42,962 bases of DNA, taken from an uncultured Bacteroidota bacterium. GTDB lineage: Bacteria; Bacteroidota; Bacteroidia; Chitinophagales; Chitinophagaceae. The position numbers were made by a program, and so were the translations under genes. How positions within the stretch are numbered: the first letter of the stretch is position 1; every line of letters begins with the position of its first letter. The notes below the pieces were generated by a model. That model saw only the letters and a program-made list of their open reading frames with translations. It ran no database searches and was not told the DNA's origin. This document shows positions 36,496 to 42,962 of this stretch, one piece after another. The stretch covers positions 1 through 42,962 of the forward strand of contig CAISOH010000061.1 in NCBI GenBank assembly GCA_903887005.1, in the 5' to 3' direction.

Positions 36496-36519
36496 AAACC
36501 CGCGATGGGCGCGGGCTTT
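36496..36519 (-). terminator. Terminator of the tRNA-Asp gene
   Basis: On the minus strand CCCGCG-CCCAT-CGCGGG is a perfect 6-bp GC stem followed by TTTCGCTTTTT, 17 bases after the tRNA 3' end. It also lies about 125 bases after the response-regulator stop and may end that transcript too. Confidence 0.7.
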
Positions 36520-36540
36520 GAGACGTATTTGCGGACCGGA
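36496..36540. repeat. Direct repeat of the tRNA-Asp 3' end and terminator (right copy)
   Basis: This is the parent copy of the block at 23964-24008; it contains the terminator and the last nine bases of tRNA-Asp. See that entry for the alignment. Confidence 0.5.
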
Positions 36541-36605
36541 CGGGACTCGAACCCGCGACCTCCGCCGTGACAGGGCGGCATTCTAACCAACTGAACTACC
36601 GATCC
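36532..36605 (-). tRNA. tRNA-Asp (anticodon GTC)
   Basis: The minus strand folds as a 74-nt tRNA. The acceptor arm pairs GGATCGG with CCGGTCC (one T-G wobble) and the discriminator base is G. The anticodon loop CTGTCAC gives anticodon GTC for aspartate. The T arm contains GGTTCGAGTCC-type sequence. The 3' CCA is not encoded; CAAA follows. Confidence 0.95.
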
Positions 36606-36712
36606 ATTAATTTAAGAACTCTTTTTATTTTCTGAACCCGTCACGGTTCAGCCAGACATCAGTCGGGAGATTTTTAGTTTACCCAAAGCCTCCTTTTTTT
36701 CTGTTCGGGCTG

Positions 36713-36745
36713 CAAATATAGCGTCTATTTTCTGAAATCTCCAAA
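36713..36745 (-). promoter_or_regulatory. Probable promoter of tRNA-Asp
   Basis: On the minus strand TTTG (36745-36742) and TATATTTG (36720-36713) are separated by 21 bases. Transcription would start near 36706, about 100 bases before the mature tRNA 5' end. A 6-bp hairpin TGAACC/GGTTCA at 36633-36650 lies in that leader. Confidence 0.45.
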
Positions 36746-36791
36746 GTTCTTTTTTAAGCCCGATTGATTTATTTTTTTACATTTGTTGAAC

Positions 36792-37979
36792 ATGCAAAGC
36801 ACTACCGGAAAAATATCATACCTGGAAGGAATACGGGGTTTAGCCGCTCTTTTGGTGCTTTTTCATCATTTCGGGCTGGCATTTTATTCTGCGTATTTTA
36901 CTCATAATTTAGACGCATCACATCTTAATGGGTTGGAAGTCCATTATGGGCAAAGCCTTTTTAGTGTATTTTCCAACGGCAATTTTTGTGTATATGTATT
37001 TTTTGTGCTTAGTGGCTTTGTATTGAGCAGGAAGTATTTTCAAACAAATGCCTTCAGCGCCCTTATCTCCGGTGCCCAACGCAGGTTTATTCGTCTTTAC
37101 ATACCCATAGCGGTTACTGTCATCCTTGCCTTTATTTTAATGCAGTCCGGCCTTTTTTATAATGTCCCGGCAAGCTCCATCACACATTCAGAATGGTGGC
37201 TTGGCAGTATGTGGACTTTCCCTGATGCTGTCAGTAAATTGTTTTCCACCCTCATTTATGGAACCATGTTTATGGGAGATAGTTCCTTTGATACCACATT
37301 GTCCAGTATGTCTATTGAGTTTTATGGTTCACTGCTGGTTTTTGCTTTCCTGGCCTTAACGCATAATACCAGGAATAAGTTCAGCATGTTGATATTGCTA
37401 TTTTTATATTGTGCCGTTACCGCGCATCTGAATTCCACATCATTTATTTTTGGCATCAGTTTAAATTATATCGAACAACAACGCCATGTCGCTTTGAATA
37501 AATCAATTAGTAATATACTTTCAGTTGTATTGCTTTTCGTTGCATTGATATTGGGTTCATTCCCTACCAATGGCTTGATTGACGGTACTTTCTACGAGCA
37601 TATGTCTGGTGAAATACTGGCTTATAGTGGCTGGTTTCATATAATAGGCGCATTCTTTTTAGTGTCTTCCTTCGTCCTGTCGCCTATATTACAGCGTCTT
37701 ATCAGCCTGCGTGTTTTCAGATTTTTAGGCTATATATCTTTTGCGTTGTATTTATTGCATCCATTGATAATTGGTTCTTTCAGTTGCTATGTCTTTCTGA
37801 AATTGTCTGAAAGTATGGCATATAATAGTGCTGTAGCAGTAGTGTTTTTATTGACGATAGCAATATGTTTACCTCTGTCATGGCTGATGACAAAGTATAT
37901 TGATGTACCTGGTACAGCATTTTCAAAATACGTTTATGAGCGTTTTGCAAAAGCAGCATCCATCCCGGTAAATAAATAG
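36792..37979 (+). CDS. Membrane acyltransferase, acyltransferase-3 family
   Basis: The 395-residue protein has about ten hydrophobic helices. The N-terminal motif reads ISYLEGIRGLAALLVLFHHFG, where the paired histidines and the Arg of the EGIRG motif mark the acyltransferase-3 (OafA/NodX) family. These enzymes move acetyl or other acyl groups to surface sugars or lipids. The open frame begins with TTG at 36783, but the ATG at 36792 (MQSTTGKISYLEG) is the better start. It is a single gene, followed by accA after 99 bases. Substrate unknown. Confidence 0.8.
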   Translation: MQSTTGKISYLEGIRGLAALLVLFHHFGLAFYSAYFTHNLDASHLNGLEVHYGQSLFSVFSNGNFCVYVFFVLSGFVLSRKYFQTNAFSALISGAQRRFIRLYIPIAVTVILAFILMQSGLFYNVPASSITHSEWWLGSMWTFPDAVSKLFSTLIYGTMFMGDSSFDTTLSSMSIEFYGSLLVFAFLALTHNTRNKFSMLILLFLYCAVTAHLNSTSFIFGISLNYIEQQRHVALNKSISNILSVVLLFVALILGSFPTNGLIDGTFYEHMSGEILAYSGWFHIIGAFFLVSSFVLSPILQRLISLRVFRFLGYISFALYLLHPLIIGSFSCYVFLKLSESMAYNSAVAVVFLLTIAICLPLSWLMTKYIDVPGTAFSKYVYERFAKAASIPVNK

Positions 37980-38030
37980 TATTGTACAATTTTGCATGAT
38001 TCACATATGAATTTTGAATTTGAGGTGGAT

Positions 38031-38060
38031 TACTTTTGACTGTTATTATCGTTACTTTTG
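38031..38060 (+). promoter_or_regulatory. Probable accA promoter with two TACTTTTG boxes
   Basis: TACTTTTG occurs at 38031-38038 and again at 38053-38060; both match TAnnTTTG. The second box would start transcription near 38067, only about 12 bases before the ATG at 38079. The TTTG of the first box is 14 bases upstream of the second box, shorter than the usual spacing. Confidence 0.4.
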
Positions 38061-38078
38061 TAGTCCCAAATTTTATTT

Positions 38079-39080
38079 ATGCAATTTCTGGATTTTGAAA
38101 AGCCGCTTGAAGAACTGTATTCGCAGATAAATAAATTAAAGGATATTTCTGCTAAAAACAATAAGGTGGACGTGACTAATAGCCTGCGCGAACTGGAAAC
38201 CACATTCGAAACAACCCGCACGAAGATATACCAAAACCTTACTCCCTGGCAGCGTGTGCAACTGAGCCGGCACCCCGAGCGGCCTTATACACTTTACTAT
38301 ATCCAGAAGATATTTACCAACTTCATAGAGTTATATGGCGACCGCCAGGTAAAAGATGATAAGGCTATGGTAGGTGGCATGGCAGAACTGGAAGGACAGC
38401 CGGTAATGGTAATAGGCCATCAGAAAGGGGTTAACACCAAAATGCGCCAGATGCGTAATTTCGGGATGGCTAACCCGGAAGGTTACCGCAAGGCCCTGAG
38501 GCTGATGAAGATTGCAGAAAAATTCAACCGGCCTGTTATTACTTTTATTGATACTCCCGGCGCATTTCCCGGACTTGAAGCAGAAGAGCGCGGACAGGCG
38601 GAAGCTATTGCCCGCAACCTTTTTGAAATGGTGAACATGAGGGTGCCGGTAATTTGCGTTATCATAGGTGAAGGCGCATCTGGCGGGGCTTTGGGCATAG
38701 GCGTTGGCGACAAAGTAGCCATGCTCGAAAATACCTGGTATTCTGTTATTTCTCCTGAGTCCTGCTCTTCCATTTTATGGCGTAGCTGGAATTTTAAAGA
38801 AAAAGCCGCGGAGCAACTGAAACTGACTTCGCAGGACATGAGCGGCTTCGGATTAGTGGATGACGTAATACCCGAACCCCTTGGCGGCGCACATTCCGAC
38901 CACGATAGAATGGCTGAAACACTAAAATATTACCTCATAGATAATATAGCTGCATTAAGTAAGATTTCTCCTGACGACCGCATAAACCAACGGATAGAAA
39001 AATTGTCCAAAATGGGTTTTTATGATGAATTGGATAATGTCCCAATGGCTGAATTCCTCAATGAAAATGGCTCTAATTAA
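38079..39080 (+). CDS. accA: Acetyl-CoA carboxylase carboxyltransferase subunit alpha
   Basis: The 333-residue protein is close to the family's usual 315-330. It opens with [19 protein letters not shown], the N-terminal helix of AccA. The carboxyltransferase core includes [55 protein letters not shown] and [12 protein letters not shown]. It joins AccD to move CO2 from carboxybiotin to acetyl-CoA, giving the malonyl-CoA needed for fatty acids and also for the pigment cluster in this window. The last codons lie within a 13-bp tandem repeat, so the C-terminus ENGSN may vary between strains. Confidence 0.96.
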   Translation: MQFLDFEKPLEELYSQINKLKDISAKNNKVDVTNSLRELETTFETTRTKIYQNLTPWQRVQLSRHPERPYTLYYIQKIFTNFIELYGDRQVKDDKAMVGGMAELEGQPVMVIGHQKGVNTKMRQMRNFGMANPEGYRKALRLMKIAEKFNRPVITFIDTPGAFPGLEAEERGQAEAIARNLFEMVNMRVPVICVIIGEGASGGALGIGVGDKVAMLENTWYSVISPESCSSILWRSWNFKEKAAEQLKLTSQDMSGFGLVDDVIPEPLGGAHSDHDRMAETLKYYLIDNIAALSKISPDDRINQRIEKLSKMGFYDELDNVPMAEFLNENGSN

Positions 39081-39221
39081 TGGCTCTAATTAATGGCTCA
39101 ATGGCTGAATTGCTTAATGGCTCAATTTTCCAACAGAACTAACGACTAATTACTATTTACTAACGACTAATTACTATCAACTTTATACTTCGATTTCACA
39201 CTTTTGACTTTTGACTTTTGA
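39066..39221 (+). repeat. Three kinds of short tandem repeats in the accA-dapA spacer
   Basis: AATGGCTCTAATT occurs twice in tandem (39066-39078, 39079-39091), with diverged copies after it. ACTAACGACTAATTACTAT occurs twice (39138-39156, 39159-39177). CTTTTGA occurs three times in a row (39201-39221). The first unit spans the accA stop codon. These look like slippage products; no gene is present. Confidence 0.8.
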
Positions 39222-39231
39222 ATTAAAAAAC

Positions 39232-40113
39232 ATGTCTTATATACAACTTAAAGGTACTGGCGTAGCACTGGTTACGCCTTTTCAAATGAATGGGAAAGTT
39301 GACTTTCCCGCACTCGGAAAATTAGTGGACAATGTGATAAACGGCGGCGTTGATTTCCTCGTTGCATTGGGTACTACTGCCGAAACTCCCACACTTACCA
39401 TTGACGAAAAAAAGGCTATACTTAAATCTGTCATTACCCATTGCAACGGGCGTGTACCGGTAGTTTGCGGCATTGGTGGTAATAATACAGAGGAAGTAAT
39501 TCATCATCTCCACGACTTCGACCTAAAGGATGTGGCTGCCATACTCAGCGTTTCCCCTTATTATAATAAGCCTTCGCAGGAAGGCATTTACCAGCATTTC
39601 AAAGCTGTTGCAAAAGAAACCGATAAGCCCATTATTCTGTATAATGTGCCGGGTCGCACCGGGAGTAATATACTTCCTGCTACCGTGCTTCGACTCGCTG
39701 CCGATTGCCCTAATATCATTGCTGTTAAAGAAGCCAGCGGTAATATTGTGCAGTGCATGGAACTGCTGCAAAACATGCCCGAAGGCTTTGCCGTACTCTC
39801 CGGAGATGATAACCTCGTACTGGCACAAATGGCCATTGGCATGGATGGCGTTATCTCGGTAGCCGCCAATTGTTTTGCCAAAGACTTTACAGACATGGTA
39901 AACCTCGCAATGGTGAATAAGTTCGATAAAGCCCGTAAGATCCACTACAAACTGCTTACCGGCCTTGATCTGTTATTCGTTGATGGAAATCCTCCCGGTG
40001 TAAAGTATGTGCTCAGTCAGCAAGGCGTTTGCAACAATATCTTCCGCCTGCCCGTAGTACCTGTCAGCGATGCTACCGCTCACAAGATCAATACATTCCT
40101 CAAGGCGCTTTAA
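39232..40113 (+). CDS. dapA: 4-hydroxy-tetrahydrodipicolinate synthase
   Basis: The 293-residue protein has the expected length and a TIM-barrel sequence. The Schiff-base Lys166 is in IIAVKEASGN, Tyr137 is in ILYNVPGRTG, and the Thr48-Thr49 pair is in ALGTTAETPTL. It condenses pyruvate with aspartate semialdehyde in the lysine and diaminopimelate pathway. The open frame extends to 39211 with a TTG-type start, but the ATG at 39232 (MSYIQLKGTG) is the normal start. It ends 8 bases before the convergent DUF2442-HTH gene. Confidence 0.96.
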   Translation: MSYIQLKGTGVALVTPFQMNGKVDFPALGKLVDNVINGGVDFLVALGTTAETPTLTIDEKKAILKSVITHCNGRVPVVCGIGGNNTEEVIHHLHDFDLKDVAAILSVSPYYNKPSQEGIYQHFKAVAKETDKPIILYNVPGRTGSNILPATVLRLAADCPNIIAVKEASGNIVQCMELLQNMPEGFAVLSGDDNLVLAQMAIGMDGVISVAANCFAKDFTDMVNLAMVNKFDKARKIHYKLLTGLDLLFVDGNPPGVKYVLSQQGVCNNIFRLPVVPVSDATAHKINTFLKAL

Positions 40114-40121
40114 AATGCTTT

Positions 40122-40634
40122 TTATTTTATCGAAACCTGTAACTCCTTTCCTATTCCCAGAGTGACAATTTTGTATAAAGTATCCACTTGTATATCCGAT
40201 TGCTCATTTTCTATCCTGGAAATGTAGTTGCGGGATGTTCCACTGTTTTGAGCAACCTGTGTTTGGGATAGCCCTGCATTTTCTCTTGCCGCTTTTAGAA
40301 TAAGCCCGATATGCGGTCGTTCATATTTCTCTGTCAACTTACTTTTTTCATAAAGCACATCCGGATCCAGATCCAATGTTGATTCTTTTGTAATGCCTTT
40401 GAATACAAGTTTAATTTTTATTTTGGGCCAGCATAAAGTATGTTCCGGTGAAACAGAAACAGACCTGAATATTTTGGCATCATATAGCGGCGCATACATT
40501 TCTTCTTTGTTTTCTTTCCATTCTTCCATCAGGGGCTTAAAATCAATATCCCGAACTTCGCCATTATTCCATAGTGTTTTTATTATGAAATTGCGAATGG
40601 AAATCACTTTTACTATTCTTGGTAATCGTTTCAT
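40122..40634 (-). CDS. DUF2442 and HTH (Cro/C1) fusion protein, antitoxin-like regulator
   Basis: The 170-residue protein has a DUF2442-like N-terminal domain, residues 1-85, with NGEVRDIDFKPLM, FRSVSVSPEHTLCWP and LDLDPDVLYEKS. The C-terminal XRE helix-turn-helix, residues 108-168, contains ARENAGLSQTQVAQNSGTS and ISRIENEQSDIQVDTLYKIV. DUF2442 proteins are often paired with DUF4160 proteins, as found directly upstream here in broken form. A perfect palindrome over the upstream promoter is a likely binding site for this HTH, which would give autoregulation as in toxin-antitoxin pairs. Confidence 0.82.
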   Translation of the reverse strand: MKRLPRIVKVISIRNFIIKTLWNNGEVRDIDFKPLMEEWKENKEEMYAPLYDAKIFRSVSVSPEHTLCWPKIKIKLVFKGITKESTLDLDPDVLYEKSKLTEKYERPHIGLILKAARENAGLSQTQVAQNSGTSRNYISRIENEQSDIQVDTLYKIVTLGIGKELQVSIK

Positions 40635-40851
40635 TTTAATTTTGTTTTTGGATTAAGTTTATAAAAAATATCCAGCAAGTCAATTTCATTTTCTTTTACA
40701 TAAATACTGACAATTTGCCTTTAAATATCTTTCGTGTCTTTATTTCTATCAGGGCTTCATGGTCGCTATATATGGCATGTATATGAGGCGGCACATGGTC
40801 GTTTGGGTAAATATTGATCTTAATACTTTTAATTGTATCTATATTTGGCAT
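40631..40851 (-). pseudogene. Frameshifted DUF4160-like gene, partner of the DUF2442-HTH gene
   Basis: From the ATG at 40851 the frame reads MPNIDTIKSIKINIYPNDHV, then PPHIHAIYSDHEALIEI, and stops early after about 52 codons at IFKGKLSVFM. In another frame the family's expected C-terminus follows at once: IVSIYVKENEIDLLDIFYKL, then NPKTKLK. It ends in TGA, overlapping the start of the next gene by 4 bases. The join point falls near GKL, where relatives normally have a few more residues (about LPxxQ), so a small deletion that shifted the frame is likely. The intact ATGA overlap shows the two genes were once coupled. A sequencing error is the main alternative. Confidence 0.6.
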
Positions 40852-40880
40852 ACAGGTACTTTTAGGTAATTTAAACAGTA

Positions 40881-40909
40881 CAAATATACGAAGGTATCTA
40901 CTTAGATAC
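40881..40909 (-). promoter_or_regulatory. Promoter and palindromic operator of the DUF4160/DUF2442-HTH pair
   Basis: On the minus strand TATATTTG lies at 40888-40881, giving a start near 40874, about 23 bases before the ATG at 40851. Just upstream, at 40894-40909, is the palindrome GTATCTA-AG-TAGATAC with perfect 7-bp arms. It covers the place where the upstream promoter box would be, a typical position for a repressor site. Confidence 0.6.
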
Positions 40910-40920
40910 GTTTATTTTTT

Positions 40921-42066
40921 TTACAGATAACTCAGCCACCACTTCCGGTGGTTTTGTTTTATATACATGAACCACCTGCACGGGAAGTACAGGATCACTA
41001 CCGCCAGCAACCAAAATCCATATACCCAGGGCAGCGGATAGCCGGGATGGGCGAATACACTTACTCCTGCATTACCCTTAAAGAGATAACCCGCCAATAT
41101 TGCCATGCCATGTACCAGGTATAGGTGCAGCACATAATAAAACAGCGGCACCCTGCCATATACCCTGAAGATATTCCCTGCAGCGCCGCTCATTTTTCCC
41201 AGTATAGGCAGTAGTGCGATGGCCGGGCCAAGGGTCATCAAAAGGTACAGCAGTGATGGCGGGTACTTGGTGCAGTTTATGAACGACAATACAGTGCGCC
41301 ACCATGTTACCTGTGTATGCCAGGGCGACATATCGCCATATACATTTATAGCGCGCAGTATTACGAACCATACTATACAACTGACGCCAATATTATACAG
41401 GCTTTTATTTTTCAGGTGTTCCGGCAATTGAAATATCTTACCGAAACAATAACCCACGGCCATAACCCCTATCCACGGCACAAGCGGGTACATGATCATG
41501 ATGGTATTCCCGTGGCCATAAGTGATAGGCCCCTGCACATGCAATACATCCCAAAACGTTGTCATTACTGCTGGATGTACATTATCTAATGCATTGTGGC
41601 CGAAAATCATGATCAAACCAATTCCCAATATCCACTCCCATGGCAGAAATATAAGCGCCGACAGCACCACCATGCTGCACCCTATGGCCCAGATAACCTG
41701 CAGGAACACCATGTGATAATTAATATCAAATGACCAGCCAAGGCGAACGAATGTAACCTCTAAAACTATCAGCCACACGCCCCTTGTAAATAACCGCCAG
41801 GCCGCTTCTTTCTTGGAAGCTATTTTCCCAAGCGACAGGAATGCGCTCGTGCCCGACAGGAAAATAAATACCGGCGCGCAAAAATGCGTGATCCATCTTG
41901 TGAAAAACATTATGCTACTTGCGTGTTGCAGGTCGGTAGGATCAAAATTGAAATCGCTGAAGAAATCCCGCACATGGTCCAGCGCCATTACCACCATCAC
42001 TATGCCGCGTAGTATATCTATAGAGTTTATCCGTTTGGTAGTTGTTAGCGGCGCTGTCATGCTCAA
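40921..42066 (-). CDS. Membrane protein, heparan-alpha-glucosaminide N-acetyltransferase-like (DUF1624)
   Basis: The 381-residue protein has about ten transmembrane segments. The N-terminal motif is INSIDILRGIVMVVMALDHV, followed by FFTRWITHFCAPVFIFLSG. These are hallmarks of the HGSNAT catalytic-domain/DUF1624 family, with the conserved DxxRG and the His of LDHVRD. The family is thought to acetylate sugars using cytoplasmic acetyl-CoA across the membrane; the bacterial substrate is unknown. It is a single gene with no coupled neighbour. A second in-frame Met two codons in is an alternative start. Confidence 0.85.
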   Translation of the reverse strand: MSMTAPLTTTKRINSIDILRGIVMVVMALDHVRDFFSDFNFDPTDLQHASSIMFFTRWITHFCAPVFIFLSGTSAFLSLGKIASKKEAAWRLFTRGVWLIVLEVTFVRLGWSFDINYHMVFLQVIWAIGCSMVVLSALIFLPWEWILGIGLIMIFGHNALDNVHPAVMTTFWDVLHVQGPITYGHGNTIMIMYPLVPWIGVMAVGYCFGKIFQLPEHLKNKSLYNIGVSCIVWFVILRAINVYGDMSPWHTQVTWWRTVLSFINCTKYPPSLLYLLMTLGPAIALLPILGKMSGAAGNIFRVYGRVPLFYYVLHLYLVHGMAILAGYLFKGNAGVSVFAHPGYPLPWVYGFWLLAVVILYFPCRWFMYIKQNHRKWWLSYL

Positions 42067-42437
42067 ATTTAATGATTGTTTTCATATGTTGGTATTCATT
42101 GATAGGGTTGCTTACCAAAATAAAAAACTGTTTGTATGCGTTTTAAAGTCTTAAGCGGAATGTTGGGGGTTTCCTGCTACAATCTCTTTACTGGTCGAAG
42201 TGGGACGCTTAGTCTGTTATTGTCAAATACCTGCTTTCTTTTCACTTTTAATTTATTCCAAAATTGATATTTTTTCCATTTTTCGGAAATATCATCCGCC
42301 ATTCGGAATTGTTGATGCTGTGCCAATTTGTCAAGTAATTGGTTTTCAACCAATTAAAACTTTGGCACAACAATGGATATATACTATTCAAACAAACAAA
42401 CATTCTTAACTAACTCAAAAACAAAAACAAAAACAAA
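42067..42437. other. Intergenic region upstream of the DUF4402 gene
   Basis: No gene is supported in these 371 bases. The notable element is the dyad at 42320-42368. After it come a weak promoter match and an A-rich leader with repeated AAAAAC units just before the ATG at 42438. Confidence 0.55.
42320..42368. promoter_or_regulatory. Large dyad-symmetric element upstream of the DUF4402 gene
   Basis: Outer arms GTGCCAA (42320-42326) and TTGGCAC (42362-42368) flank an inner perfect hairpin TAATTGGTT-TTC-AACCAATTA (42336-42356). The symmetry suggests a dimeric regulator site or a cruciform. The TTTG at 42361-42364 and TACTATTC at 42382-42389 could form a promoter with a 17-base spacer, although the second box matches the consensus only partly. 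Confidence 0.5.
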
Positions 42438-42962
42438 ATGAAAAACTTCTCAAAAGCAATCATCGCAGTAGCAGTAGTAGTACTCGGTTCTACTAATATC
42501 TCTTTCGCCCAGGCATCAGCAACAGCTTCATGCGCAGCAACCATCATTACTCCTATTTCCATCTCTAAAACAGTGGATATGAACTTTGGTAACATAGCAG
42601 TATCTGCTTCTACAAGCGGTACCGTTGTATTGTCAACCTCCAGCTCACGCACAACCGGCGGTGCAGGTGGTGTAACACTTCCTTCTACCAATGGTACTGT
42701 AACTTCAGCTGAGTTTACCGTTTCCGGTGAAGCAAGCTATACTTACGCTATTACTTTGCCTTCAACCGCTACCCTTTCTGACGGTAGCAGCCATACAATG
42801 ACAGTTGGTTCTTTCACCAGCAATCCTTCTTCTACCGGTACATTGAGCTCAGGCGGTACCCAGACTTTAAAGTTAGGTGCAACACTCAGCGTATCTGCAG
42901 CACAGGCAGCAGGAACTTATACCAACTCAACTGGTGTTCCGGTAACTGTTAACTATAACTAA
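42438..42962 (+). CDS. Exported DUF4402 domain protein
   Basis: The 174-residue protein has a signal peptide (KAIIAVAVVVLGSTNISFAQ, residues 6-25). The mature part is rich in Ser, Thr, Gly and Ala, with the DUF4402 pattern: ITPISISKTVDMNFGNIAVS near the start, a central GEASYTYAITLPS, and a final AGTYTNSTGVPVTVNYN. The C-terminal strand motif resembles pilus- or spore-coat-U-like beta-sandwich subunits. It ends exactly at the window edge, so a downstream partner such as a chaperone or usher cannot be checked. The upstream dyad and A-rich leader suggest regulated, possibly high expression. Confidence 0.85.
   Translation: MKNFSKAIIAVAVVVLGSTNISFAQASATASCAATIITPISISKTVDMNFGNIAVSASTSGTVVLSTSSSRTTGGAGGVTLPSTNGTVTSAEFTVSGEASYTYAITLPSTATLSDGSSHTMTVGSFTSNPSSTGTLSSGGTQTLKLGATLSVSAAQAAGTYTNSTGVPVTVNYN

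Noticed and set aside
39523-39945. 140-codon minus-strand frame inside dapA
   Set aside because: It is a shadow of the strongly supported dapA gene.
1-42962. CRISPR arrays, insertion sequences, phage genes
   Set aside because: No regular spaced repeats, transposase, integrase or phage structural genes were seen on either strand.

Overview
The window looks like chromosomal DNA of a Bacteroidota bacterium, probably of the Chitinophagaceae or a near relative. The signs are low-to-moderate GC, promoters of the TTTG / TAnnTTTG type, few Shine-Dalgarno sequences, a LytS/LytTR pair with a propeller sensor, a DUF4402 protein, multi-domain secreted proteins, and a flexirubin-type pigment cluster. No plasmid, phage or insertion-sequence genes were seen.

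Region 1 (about 1-20,890) is a biosynthetic cluster of the aryl polyene / dialkylresorcinol (flexirubin) type in three transcription blocks. The left block (+, 139-8727) holds an adenylate-forming ligase and a MIO-type aromatic amino acid ammonia-lyase, which would supply an aryl acid starter. It also holds a ketoreductase, two hotdog dehydratases and two ketosynthases, each followed by a cysteine-less ketosynthase-like partner. The middle block (-, 17279 down to 8693) holds a small exported protein, DarA, DarB, a small HTH-like protein, a BtrH-type acyltransferase-like protein, an ABC exporter (ATPase and permease), an acyl carrier protein (ACP), and a third ketosynthase/cysteine-less pair. 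The right block (+, 17386-20888) holds a FabI-like enoyl reductase, a FabZ-like dehydratase, a FabF-like ketosynthase, a second ACP and a 4'-phosphopantetheinyl transferase. Together they could build an aryl polyene acyl chain, make saturated chains for a dialkylresorcinol, join the two, and export the product. The assignment of individual condensation steps is inference.

Region 2 (about 20,890-24,100) has two exported single-gene products, an alpha/beta-hydrolase-like protein and a PAP2 phosphatase, with two gene-poor spacers.

Region 3 (about 24,100-36,610) has a minus-strand operon of four genes: a small protein resembling a stand-alone T9SS sorting domain, a predicted outer-membrane barrel, a 1434-residue secreted repeat protein and a fibronectin-III-like protein. 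Divergent from it is a propeller-sensor histidine kinase with its LytTR response regulator. A tRNA-Asp follows. A 45-bp block covering the tRNA 3' end and its terminator recurs at 23,964, so the region is bracketed by direct repeats as in a decayed tRNA-targeted island.

Region 4 (about 36,790-42,962) is mostly core: an acyltransferase-3 protein, accA, dapA, a DUF2442-HTH regulator with a frameshifted DUF4160-like partner and a palindromic operator, a heparan-alpha-glucosaminide-N-acetyltransferase-like membrane protein, and an exported DUF4402 protein that ends exactly at the window edge.
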